This document shows positions 49,172-60,100 of a DNA stretch of 64,000 nt, piece after piece. The translations under genes and the position numbers were made by a program. The number at the start of each line of letters is the position of its first letter. The first letter of the stretch is position 1. The notes under the pieces were generated by a model, which was not told the DNA's origin, did no database searches, and worked only from the letters and a program-made list of their open reading frames with translations. Origin of the DNA: Gibbula magus (Eukaryota; Mollusca; Gastropoda; Trochida; Trochidae). Location of the stretch: contig OW388297.1 in the NCBI GenBank assembly GCA_936450465.1, forward strand, positions 49,387,630 through 49,451,629, read 5' to 3'.

Positions 49172-49789
49172 AATCTTAGAGTTTCAATCAATTGTAACCC
49201 TTTCTTTCAATTGTGAGTGCTTTGGGGAACGACACTTTGATTAGTTGCATTCAGAGTTAGTTGGGCAAGCCGTGACTATGTGTCAAACTGAACATTCGGT
49301 CTGCTCTGTCGAAAAGACGTTTTTCTCGACGCACCGTACGTTTTACAAGACTGAGATGCAAGGCGATTTTTGATTGGATAAAAATAAGGATGGTTCACCT
49401 GTTGCACATTTTCACCGATAGGGGATTTTGCGTCAAGTGAGAAGAAATAACTTTAGTAACATAAATGGCGAAAATGGATTTATGTGCGAAATAGAGAAAT
49501 CTTTTTAATATCTTAAATGAAGGCAGTAAGGTTTGTGTTCGTTGCTACATATATCACGGAAAGTTTGTTCGTTACAACCAGCTCTCAGGTTTCACCACCA
49601 TGGCATTGTAGCCTACTGTTCATATATTGATACGATTTGACAGAACATGTGAATCCATACCTTTGTCACAGTAGTTTACCCTGTTAATAAAAATGGAATA
49701 TGTATGTTGGTAAAACAATTTATGTAAAACCGATAGATAAAACCAATTTATTCGATTTTCAGTGGTGAAATACGGCATTTATCGGTTAA

Positions 49790-50075
49790 AATAAAATCCA
49801 TATTTTCACTGAGTGAAATATGTTATTCTACTCAGTGAAATAACACTTTCAATCATATGACGTCATCGTAACAATAGTATGACGTCATAAATAGCCGTGA
49901 AAAAGTAAGGCGATCTCGGATGCGCCATTCATAAAATGAACGTTATTTAACATGATTTGTCTAATCTAATAAATAGAACATTTGACATTTCTAGTGGAAT
50001 ACCATTCTACTTCTCTCGATGAGGTATACATGGTATTCGACGAGAAATGTCAAATATCCTCTATATATACTACTC
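49790..50075 (+). repeat. Dispersed repeat with two TGACGTCA palindromes, second copy
   Basis: TGACGTCA at 49858-49865 and 49880-49887, followed by GGCGATCTCGGATGC and AAAATGAACGT. The following TCTACTTCTCTCGATGAGG..ATGGTATTCGA.GAGAAATGT block also occurs near 15375-15420. Confidence 0.7.
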
Positions 50076-50549
50076 AAAAGCAGTTAAGGGTGAAACCAAA
50101 TGTTTTGCAGAGGTCATTTCATCAGATACGATACACACAAATGAACCATTGTCAATGTAGTTCATTAGTTTTTTGCATGATCTATAATCTCTAGTTGATT
50201 TTTTTACCACTGATCGTTAGACGGTTTAAAAGCTTTTAAAGGAAGGTTCATACATTGTAATTCAAAGGCACGCACATGCACACCTTTGATTTCATAACAC
50301 CAACAAAAAACATGTTCCAATAAGCAATTAACATCGTCATTCAACCTTCGTCGAGTTCCGAAAAAGAGGTTTCACTGATAACGCATGCCATGCCCATAAT
50401 TGATGGGGCTGAGGACCAAATGAATAAACTGGGCCATGAGCGATTACTTTTAAACCTCTCTTGAACGTGATTGCTCAAATGTAGCGCTACGTAGCAAGGC
50501 GAGCAAACTTCGAGGAATTTGCACCGTGTCGTTCAAGAGAGAATGAGCG

Positions 50550-50730
50550 CTACTTGAGCGATACATTGAGCGATGGAAGAGCAATTATAAGCGCTCGCTG
50601 TTATCGAACGGAGCCCTGGTGTAGCTGTCCTGGAGAAGGAAGTCGAAAATGTGAAAAGTTTACAGACTCAAGGACGACGGCCAATGTCATAGGTCCATCT
50701 GGAATGTCAGGACCGATGAGCCAAAAAAAA
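50550..50730 (-). mobile_element. Decayed fragment related to the tandem-repeat element
   Basis: GGAGAAGGAAGTCGAAAATG, AAAGTTTACAGACT and GGTCCATCTGGAATGTCAGG recall the 5' end of the family in reverse, with heavy divergence. Confidence 0.5.
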
Positions 50731-51399
50731 CAGAAATAAGCAGAAATCCGGTTAGAATGAGTTAAGTCTGCTTTCAAGCTTAGTCCAATATGCAAATCAT
50801 ATGTACTATACAGACACAACATCGTGAATATTCTTTGAAAGCTCGCCATTTCGGGCATTGCTGGACCCAACAAAAATGCCTCAATCACGTTCAATATGTC
50901 AAAAACCAGAGAAACAACCCCCTGCTCGTAACGCATATTGAGGCATGCTGTCGATAAGATGTCGAAACATACATGGGAAAAGCTACCATTCTGCCTGAAA
51001 GAGTTGCACCAATACTGGAAGAGGATCAAGTTGTCAATGATTTTTGCGTCAGATAACCTTTTAGCATTGCATGTTACTACAGTTTGCCCAATGATTTGAA
51101 ATTAGGTCATATTTTGAGTGTTTGACAATGCCGGGTTAGTCCTTAAAGCCGGTAATAGGACACTTTCGCCTTCCCAAGAACCGCTACATCCAAAAAAACT
51201 GACATTTTTGGGAGGTACCTTGCAAAATCAAAGTTTTTCTCTCTATATTTGGTCTTAAATATCTGGATTTGCGTTTACATCTCGATTTTGGTCAATCCTA
51301 AACAAACATTGCATGCTGTAGTCTTGTATTGTGATCTTGAACAAAACCCGCTTAAATATGGCAAAGAATGAGGGTCGAACATTGTGAGCTCACAAACGA

Positions 51400-51650
51400 T
51401 ATCGTATGGACACCTAAATACCAGTTGCGCTTTGAATGACAAACCGGCCTTGACGTTGTAACGTTAATCTTGACCCACCAGACAGTGGGCTATTCAGAAT
51501 TGAATTGGTTTCTTGGAACCACTGCCATAGTCTACGAATCACATTCTAGTGACAATCAATTCTCTGTGCCACACCCCTCTGTGTGATACCACCCTGCAAC
51601 GGCTCTTCCTCTATCAATTTTGTTTAGCTGACGTCTGACCTTGATGAAGT
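51400..51650 (-). pseudogene. Tc1/mariner-type transposase relic (N-terminal DNA-binding part)
   Basis: On the - strand, stop-interrupted reading gives V-A-Q-R-I-D-C-H, N-V-I-R-R-L-W-Q-W-F-Q-E-T-N-S, S-P-L-S-G-G-S-R and R-Q-G-R-F-V, the order of a Tc1-type helix-turn-helix followed by the G-R-P-R-like hinge. Frameshifts and stops make it dead. No catalytic DDE part was recognised downstream. Confidence 0.7.
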
Positions 51651-52419
51651 TTAATTTTTATGCTCAAATTGTTCACAGAAAATACATATTGAAGGTGCAG
51701 GGACATAATTAGCTCACAACGGCCGGACCTCATTGACGTCTGACCGATGCAAACAGATTCATGGGTCCTTATTTTGAGCTTAAATTGGGGATTTTACAGG
51801 AAATTGTCTCACTCGTTGTATTTACAAATGACATATGCTTTGTGCAGTTTTTGTCGATAGCATACACTGAATCCATTTTAAACGGATTTATGCATGGACA
51901 TTGATATTTATATGCATAGAAAGATGTACGTTTAGGTTTGACCCTTAACTTATTTTGAGTAGTATAACTAATTATAGAAAAACGTGAAGCACCAGCACAT
52001 TTTTTCATCAGCAAACGTTGTCTAATAAGAAAGAAGACTTCAGCTTCAACTACAGCATCTGCCTTTCAGTCAAGAGTCACTAGAAACAGTACTATGAACC
52101 TTCAAATCACAAATTTTGAAAAAGAGAATTTAAAATATAGTCAGTATGGAACATTATGCAACATCAAATATATTCCCACAGGATCAATGCTTTGTTTTGA
52201 TGGCCTCTGTAGCTGATCAGTATTTGTATTGTTTGATGTAGAAAACCAAATAAACATTGTTCTGAATAAAATGCATAATCCCAATGCATGAAATATCTCA
52301 TAGTCTTCAAAGTTGTCAGTACAATACAAAACATAACATGACACTAAATTTTGATGATATTTGTTCTTCAAGTATCACAAATCCTGCAAAGCTACTGAAG
52401 AAAATAGGTATTTAGGCCA

Positions 52420-52894
52420 TGGCCTCTGAGGTCCTAATTAGGGGCCACAGGGTCACTAAATGTACAATTTAAGAGCGACATTGTCTAAGGATTCACAAGA
52501 TACACACGAATTAAACTTTCTGAGCATTTTCGTTCTGGAGAAAAAAAAATTAAAATAGGTTTTTCGGTCTTGACCCCTGTGACACATATTCGGGCTCACA
52601 GGGTCACCAAATTCACAGTTTAGAATCCCCATTAGCTAAGGAGTCTGTACATAACATTTCAGCTTTCTAGAGCTTTTCGTAATGGAGAAGAAGACGAAAA
52701 TAGGTTTTAAGGTATTGACCCCTGTGACCCAAATTTCGGGTCACAGGGTAACCAAATTTACGATTTAGAATCTCCATTGGCACACTGTACACACCTTTTC
52801 AGGTTCTGAAGAAGAAATCGAAAAAACGAAAAGTTTACGGACGAATGGTTGATGGATGCCATGCCAAAGGCCCATCGGGCCTTTCAGGCCTGAT
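52420..52894 (-). mobile_element. Tandem-repeat element, inverted partial copy
   Basis: About three units in reverse orientation (GACCCCTGTGAC, GGAGAAGAAGACGAAAATAG) ending with GCCCATCGGGCCTTTCAGGC near 52890. The far end is missing. Confidence 0.75.
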
Positions 52895-54289
52895 TAATTA
52901 ATAAAAGTGGCCTACTGACGAAATCTTGTCAGTGTTGACCCCTCTAAAACAAAGAATATAGTTTAATAACGGTTTGAACATTTAAAATTTAAAAAATGCA
53001 TATAAATCTAATCTTATAGCCTTTTTACCAAAATATTTTGAAAATATTCACCAACCAGTTACTTCCTTTTGCAACATAAAATATGTTTTGATGGGTGAAA
53101 GTCAAGTTGGTAACTTTTTAGTTTAGGCAGAAAAACAATAGTTATTTTTGGTAAAACAAAATGAGAACCATTACAACGTGAGTCCTTATTTCTTAAAAAG
53201 TCAACTTGAGTAGTTTTTCTGTGAAGAAATCTGTCACAAAATACTGTTCTCATTCAGTCAAATTATCGTAACGTTCCCACAGCATCACAGGTTAGTTTTG
53301 ATTTTTTGGAATGCTCAACATTTTTGCATATGAATATATACATTTTCTACGGCAAGTGTATGTCTAACGACCTAATTTATTTCACTATATTGCTAATTCG
53401 TTTTCTACGTATACAATCAAAAAGGGTTACCTGGCACATTTGCATCCATATTCCTAGGCATGTGTTTATGAACTGCGAGATGACAAGACACCAGAGAGAT
53501 CTTCTTATTGAATCACTTATTGATATTTAGATGTAAATACGTTTTCCAGCCTTTAGAACAGTGATTAAGAATTGATATTGGTTTACTCGGAGGACTGCCA
53601 ATTCAAATGAATATTGCACATCCGTTGACCATATTTGTATACTTCTGTCCAAAAGAAAGTTGAAAACGTCTTCAAAATACCCATGGAGAAAAACTTAAGA
53701 CATCCGTGATAAAAAGAGTTGTTTATTTCGCAAGAATGTTTTCTTTCTCCAAACCCTGTTAAGTTCGTAACAATATATCGTAGCAAATCGGTACGGTCAC
53801 ATGGGCTAATAAATCGAAGTGCTTTCAGAAGCTTGAATACCAATAAAGATCACAAATCATCTTTCACACAACATGATGGTGGTTTCTCCGGCTAGAGTTA
53901 CAGGCAAAGGACTATCAACGATCTATCGGCAGCATCCGCCATCTTGGATCCTTAACATTTCGTGAAATGAAAAAACGCTATATTTAACCTAATTTTAAAT
54001 TTGTATTATAATAAAACATATTCATTGATAGAATATTCACATAGTAACGCATAATGTATCATAAAAGTACTAAACAATATGCTGTTATGCTTTAGCGAAG
54101 TTTTCCCCTCTCGCAGCGCCGATGAATGGCTTCAATTCTCATTTTTTGATATTTTTAAAAACAAATGTGCGCTTGTCTTTATCAAGTTTTGAAATGTAAA
54201 GTCATTAAAGTATTAACTTCATTAATATCTTTCAATTTGACTGTGTTTTAATCATGTATTTATAGCCAAAAAATACCCCAATAGAACCC

Positions 54290-54400
54290 TCCTTTTAAGA
54301 TCGTGTATGTTCTCCTTTGGCGTCAATACATGCCTGGCCACGTCGAATGATGTTAGGGGTGATGTTTTGGCATTCCCTCTGCACTGTAGATAACCTAGGA
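54290..54400 (-). pseudogene. Tc1/mariner-type transposase relic (C-terminal end)
   Basis: The - strand reads V-Q-R-E-C-Q-N-I-T-P-N-I-I-R-R-G-Q-A-C-I then D-A-K-G-E-H-T-R-S, like the C-terminal end of Tc1-type transposases. The order relative to 51400-51650 is wrong for a single element, so they are separate relics. Confidence 0.65.
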
Positions 54401-54714
54401 ATTGTTTTGAGTGTTGTTGCTGCTGTTTTCAGAACGTGTCTCATCAGTTACTTTATATGCTTAAAATTATGCACGTGCATTTCGTTATTCTCGACTTAAA
54501 AGCCTGTTTTTCATTCTTATCTTTTTTCGACAACGTTTATTGACTGAAGTGCTTTTTGTCGATTGTTTTCGTTTTGTGGGTGACATTAATATGTAAATGT
54601 TTTCATTTTGTATAAAGAAAATACCTCATTTTTTTGAGAATATCAATTTTCTTTTGGACATCCGTATATATTTAATGTATGTATTGATAGCTACTCATAG
54701 TAAGAAAGACTCAA

Positions 54715-54980
54715 AAGTTGGCACTTGGTCCCTTTCTGCACTAACATTTTGCAACTGTTAAGCTCGAGTTACAGTGCTGTAAGGTACCAAGTGACACTTG
54801 GTTCCTTTCTGCACAAAATATTTCTGAGTTAATCACTTGGTACCTTTTTACATAATTAAATATTTCAGTGATTACTGACGATAGAGTCTAAACATTTTTA
54901 CACAACATGAAGCAATCAATAATTTCGGAAAAAGTGAAAATGTGCCATAAATGCACTTGGGACCTTTCTGCTCCAAGCCC
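54715..54980 (+). repeat. Four dispersed copies of a CACTTGGTNCCTTTCTGCAC motif
   Basis: Copies near 54720, 54796, 54836 (shorter) and 54953 (CACTTGGGACCTTTCTGCTC), with non-repeated spacers. No known element recognised. Confidence 0.75.
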
Positions 54981-56208
54981 ACGGTATGTTCGATTCCATT
55001 CTAATAGCGATAACCATTGATCTTGGATCCTGGTAATATCAAGTGTTTTGAAAGGTGAATAAATGTTTATTGCAGAAAAGTTGGTGCCAATGAAACCTTT
55101 TTTTGGTAACCCCATCCCTCTTGCGTGCAAATATAGACAGCCCAAAAGGCGTCATTCTCTTCCTACAGTGGTTACACATTATATTTTCGATCGTCACATC
55201 TGTTCTATTAGGACCATATTTTTGGTTTCTATCAAAATACCCTAGCGGCGAGAAAGGGTACCACAAGTCATATCTCCACTTTTTATCCAGTATTCTCATC
55301 TTACATCGACTCCATCGACACTTTAAAGATCTAAACCTTTGACTGTCTAATTAGCGTATGTCCTTCAAATGTGTCCGATATAAACACTACAAATAAATAA
55401 TTTAAAGTTTTGACTCCGATAAGGTCTTATCTTATTATCAGCATGTTATAAGAAAATGTTTTATCCTACGTTTCTGTTTCAAAAATTGCTTTGATACGTG
55501 TCATTGATTGCACAACTATATCCCAATGTAACCAATAAGTATCCTCTATTTCTAGCCGAGAATTTAGCCCTAATGGACCATACTTTCGGAGATCTGAGAG
55601 CATATACTCAATGTAATTTCAAGAACTTTTGTAGTTGTGAATCTGTCTGCCGTTTACGAGTTTTTGAAAAAAAATTATTACAAGATTGATCCATTCCAAT
55701 GGCAAGAGTTTGCTTTCATTTTGGACCAAAACTATATAAATGATCAATACATTTGAAAGAAACTGACATTAATATCCTGAATTATCAAAATTCTCTCGTG
55801 AATTATTGTATCAAAATCCTCGCTAAAGCTCGGAGTTTATCAAATAATAACTTTAGGACAGCTAAACAGCAATTCTTTGCACCTTGATGATTCTTATTAT
55901 GAATAGGACAAACACACCACGTACAGCTGAGGTCAAACAACAATAGATTACATGGAAACATCAACTATTGTATTTGTTGGAATTCTGTATAATGACCATC
56001 AAAGACGTTGCACACATTCAGCCATTTTCAAATCAAGAAATAAAGACAAGGCTTTTCAATAGTTATATATTTTAATATGCTTTCATACTTACAGTATAGT
56101 AACAAATCTATACATGATATTAAAACTCTCCCCTTCCGTATTTATAACGTTAACGATGTCCGCAATGCTACAATGCAGTATAGTTGGTTGATAAAAATGA
56201 GTCTGTAG

Positions 56209-56802
56209 TTTATTGCATTAATCAATGCCGAAGGATGCATCATGATATATTTCCAAGCTAAGGACGAGGCCTCGTAGTATTGTTATAATCCCCCTATCTC
56301 CCTTAAAAATATGATTAATACATAAACAAATCTAAAACGATAACGTAAACTAAAATAGTAATCTCATAAAATTTTGATTTGGGGGCGATTGATAAAATTG
56401 ATATGTTTATAATGGAATGTATGAAAGTATGATTTCTTTGTCATAACTTAGTTACACATTGCTGCATAAAATGAGACAATCCTCAGATCTCAACTCGCTC
56501 TCGCTTGCACTCGTAAAACGTCATCGCTCTTCGTGCACAATTAATAATGACGTCACCCACACGCACATATGCAACTATTGCAAGGCACGGTTTGCACGAG
56601 TAACAACACCGACAGCACCAGGTTCAAGATACAAAGCACAGAGTTGACAGTTCCGAATGACTTCAAGAAGTTTTGATTGGACAATTCGGACCAATCAGCT
56701 TTATCGACCACAGCCTCGATCTGAGATGAACATGGCCGCCATCCCTGGGATAAATAGACACGGTTACTGGGTTAGGGTCCACTTTTTGCACTTTTAACAG
56801 TT
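56209..56802 (-). other. Probable 3' UTR of the spectraplakin gene
   Basis: AT-rich sequence after the stop with no competing gene. An AATAAA on the - strand at 56209-56214 is a plausible polyadenylation signal about 590 nt after the stop. The actual cleavage site is unknown. Confidence 0.4.
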
Positions 56803-57161
56803 TCATTTGAATCTTGTGGGGGTAGTTGGAGTGGTTGGTGTCTTTGGTGTTGACGGAAGTCGCCGTTGACGACTGCCCAACGACTTTGTCGGGGTCATGC
56901 TCCCCGGTCTCTGAGGCGTTGACGTTGTTCGGGGTGAAAAGGTCGTTGGGGTCGTGGGACGAGAACGGGGCCGAGTGGAGGAGCCGAATGCTACTGTTGG
57001 CGTAGGTGTGGTTGATCGAGGGGTTCCGTAAACACCCGAGTGCCGCCGATTCGGCGTCTGACCTGGCGTTGGTGTTCGAGTACTTCTGTTCCGGTCCTGC
57101 GATGCTAGACTCGAGGAGGAAGTGCTGAGACGTTTTGATCGACTTAGACTTCCGGTAGAAC
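56803..57161 (-). CDS. MACF1: Spectraplakin exon H (terminal exon, Ser/Thr/Pro/Arg tail, stop)
   Basis: The acceptor is TTGTACAG|GT; the TGA stop is at 56803-56805. Encodes 118 residues rich in Ser, Thr, Pro and Arg, for example [23 protein letters not shown] and repeated T-P-x-T-P, ending T-R-F-K. This is the expected composition of the spectraplakin microtubule-binding tail. A longer open frame of 168 codons overlaps it in another frame, but that one lacks family character and does not fit the phase from exon G. Confidence 0.9.
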
Positions 57162-60100
57162 CTGTACAATTTGAAAATTGATTTACAATATTTTATTGTT
57201 AAAAATAACGTCGAAATATAAATATCCTTTCTATTTTGCCAAGCTTTAAATATATTGAAATGATGATAAAGGCGTTAAAAAGTGGTTAAATGATGAAATT
57301 AATTTCACGCTTATGAGAGTCTTCACAAGAGAAACCAAATTATCACATAGAAAGATATAAATAATAAATCTATTCCAAATGAACTTGGAATATCTTTTTG
57401 AAATGTCACATTACTGTCGCTTAAATTCATGAGTCACAACGCTTTCGGCGGTCAGTGACCTTATATTGAGACAAATTCGACGACTATATGAAAAGCAGGT
57501 AAAGTTAATGAGAATGTATTATTAAAGAAAAGTAATGTCAATGATAAAGTGATGTCAATGATAAAGTGATGTCAATGATAAAGAACGACAAAACAGTTGA
57601 ACACAGACAATCTACAATACGCTAGCAGAATTTCTATCATTATTTCAGTCTATTAAATCTCTCCTAAATCAACATAGATCATTAGTTTCATTAGTTATGA
57701 ATTCATCAAAAACTTGAGTCATTGCAATGATTGTCTTTTTAAGACATCAGACATCCTGAATTAAAAGTGTCATAAACGTGTACTCTTTCACAGAATTACG
57801 TTATGACATATCAAGCAAACAGTTAGTTAACAAAATATGCAAACGACACACCATTCACATAAAGCTTCAGCAACAGGTCAAGTAGTGTTCAATTGCCTTT
57901 AATTATAAATGAATTTTGAAGAAACAAAAAAAGATTCTGCGTCAATAAATGATATTTAAAACATAACAATTACCAATCACTGCATCACGTAAACATTACC
58001 TTCCTTATTACCTTAAATAATATACAATCGATTGGTGACTTCTAGAATCTTCCTTTAAAGAATATTATATGACATAAGTACACAATATTAAATACAATCC
58101 TGCGCGCAGTAAGAGACCAATCTGATTATCCTAAAGCACTAAAAACACTACGTCAGGAGTTGAGCCTTACATTCTGCATCAACCAAAAGAAGGTTGTTGC
58201 ATAAGGTTTAAACTAGTTGCAACAGTCCAAAAACATGTCGCAACAGTCCCGAACTGGTTGCAACAATAAAAAAAACTGGTTGCAACAATCACAAACTGTT
58301 TGCAACAGTCCAAAAACCGGTTGCAACAATAAAAAAAAACTGGTTGCAACAATCAAAAACTGGTTGAATCAGCAGTTGCATTTATAGGCCTTTATTACGT
58401 AGTGTTCTTAAACCTTTATCGTAACCAGATAGCCAAGGAGAGAACAATGCTATTCTATATAGACCTACCAAACTCAGGGTTTTTGTTAAGGGAACCGTTA
58501 GCGTTAGATAGGTTCACCATTGAGGAGGTTATTCTACTGCGCCGTAATGATGAATCTGCAGAACTTCCGGCTGAAAGAGCAAACGTGATCACGTGACATG
58601 TGACGTCATCAAAACAAACGTGGCAGCCGTGTTAGAGAACCTAACAGAAACCAACTCACTTTTTTCAACTGGTCCTGAAAGAAGATTTTTAGCATGCAAA
58701 TATACATAAGGCAGGGTATTTATTATATTTACTGATATATTATTTGATATTCAATGGGGTAGATATTAATGTTAGTATTATGACAAGGCAGGATAACGGG
58801 AATTGTTAGATTTGGCTGATGGGTCATTCCAATAATCCTCTTGCAGAACTCTGATGCTCTTCCAACTGAGCCAATTGGATATGTCACTAGTCAAAGCTAT
58901 CAAAGCTTTCATCTCACCTGGTCACAATGATATTAGCATGCACATATACGACAAATTGTAACAACGGGTTTTAGTAATAACAGAATACATGCGTTTTGTT
59001 ATTATAACAAACAAATACCCATTTATTAATTTCCACACAAATCCATAACCAAACATTAAATCCATCCACATCTAATTCACATATAACATATGATAATTCC
59101 GAACTTTCCCAAATAATTATTTCACAGCATTTATTAATGGATGTATATCATTCATATTCACAGCAGTCATAAATATAATGCTCTAGCCCTGATTGTGGAT
59201 ATCACAGCAACAATATCAGTTGTCATGCGCGAAATCAGCCAATCACACTGCGTGTACCTGAAGAATTTGAGGACGCATAGCCTGTGTCGTTTTGACGCCG
59301 CCTCACCCCCGTTGGGAAGGGGGATATACTGCGTCCCGGTGTACTACCCCTCCGCGCATGCGTACTAGAGCCGTCTGGTAGCACTAGAGTATCCCTGAGA
59401 TCAAAATTTGTACGCCCCCTTGCTGTGGAATAACAGATTAGTCACGTGATGAGACATAAACCATGACGTAGAAAGCAGAATATGATGACGTAGGCTGTAC
59501 GATACCCATGATGGATGATTGGTTTTATCATATTTCGTAATTTTCCCAACGAATTATCCTAACTACTCATGACCATACTATAAACAACTGCAGAACTAAA
59601 GTTAACTGTACAATCCTGACACATGAAAGTTTTAGTCCGCTATTAGTAAATACAAAGTGTACTATTCATTTTCTAGCAAATTTAAAAATAAAAAGCTTTA
59701 TGCTAACCAACAGTTATAGCTCATACATATTTTCTGCTTTAATAGTTATTTTAATGCGAAATGGTAGATTTTATTCGAGAATAATTTCTCATCGTTTACC
59801 AACCAAACATGGACTTAAACATATGCTTTAGTGTATTTATTATAAATGTGAGTTTCATATAGATTTAAAATTAAACACTTTAGTTCTGCAGTTGGGAAGT
59901 TAGTTCCAACGTCCCCCAAATATATATCCCCATGTTTGAATTTTGAAGCTGAAATAATTTCCGTCTTAGATTCCAAAGCAAAGAAGCAATATATTGATAT
60001 AGTCTCATAATTAAGGATGAGTCATAATATGTCTGTTAGTATGAAACAACATTAATGTAAACAAAAGTAAAAATAAACAATAAATATAAGTATTTTCAAT

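Larger units (their letters stand above)
46700..56208. other. Region between the two convergent genes
   Basis: Apart from the MITE at 48728-49171, the TGACGTCA repeat, the tandem-element fragments, the Tc1 relics and the motif cluster near 54.7-55.0 kb, I see no feature in this AT-rich stretch. The 142-codon - strand frame at 50601-51029 has no recognised family and overlaps repeat relics. Confidence 0.55.
57162..59257 (-). other. Spectraplakin intron between exons G and H
   Basis: A 2.1 kb intron. Contains a threefold 20-bp tandem repeat (57537-57583) and a repeat cluster at 58138-58410. A 64-codon frame on the + strand at 58402-58596 shows no recognised family. The rest is AT-rich with nothing recognised. 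Confidence 0.8.

Noticed and set aside
55039..55299. 86-codon - strand frame with a C-x2-C motif
   Set aside because: No family recognised and no splice context tying it to a gene.
56663..57169. 168-codon - strand open frame
   Set aside because: A shadow of the true spectraplakin terminal exon, which uses another frame; phase from exon G and amino-acid composition decide.
59341..59384. Acceptor GATACTCTAG at 59384-59393 for spectraplakin exon G
   Set aside because: It keeps phase but drops the conserved G-R-T-N..L-R block; the TTCCACAG acceptor just before 59422 keeps both.
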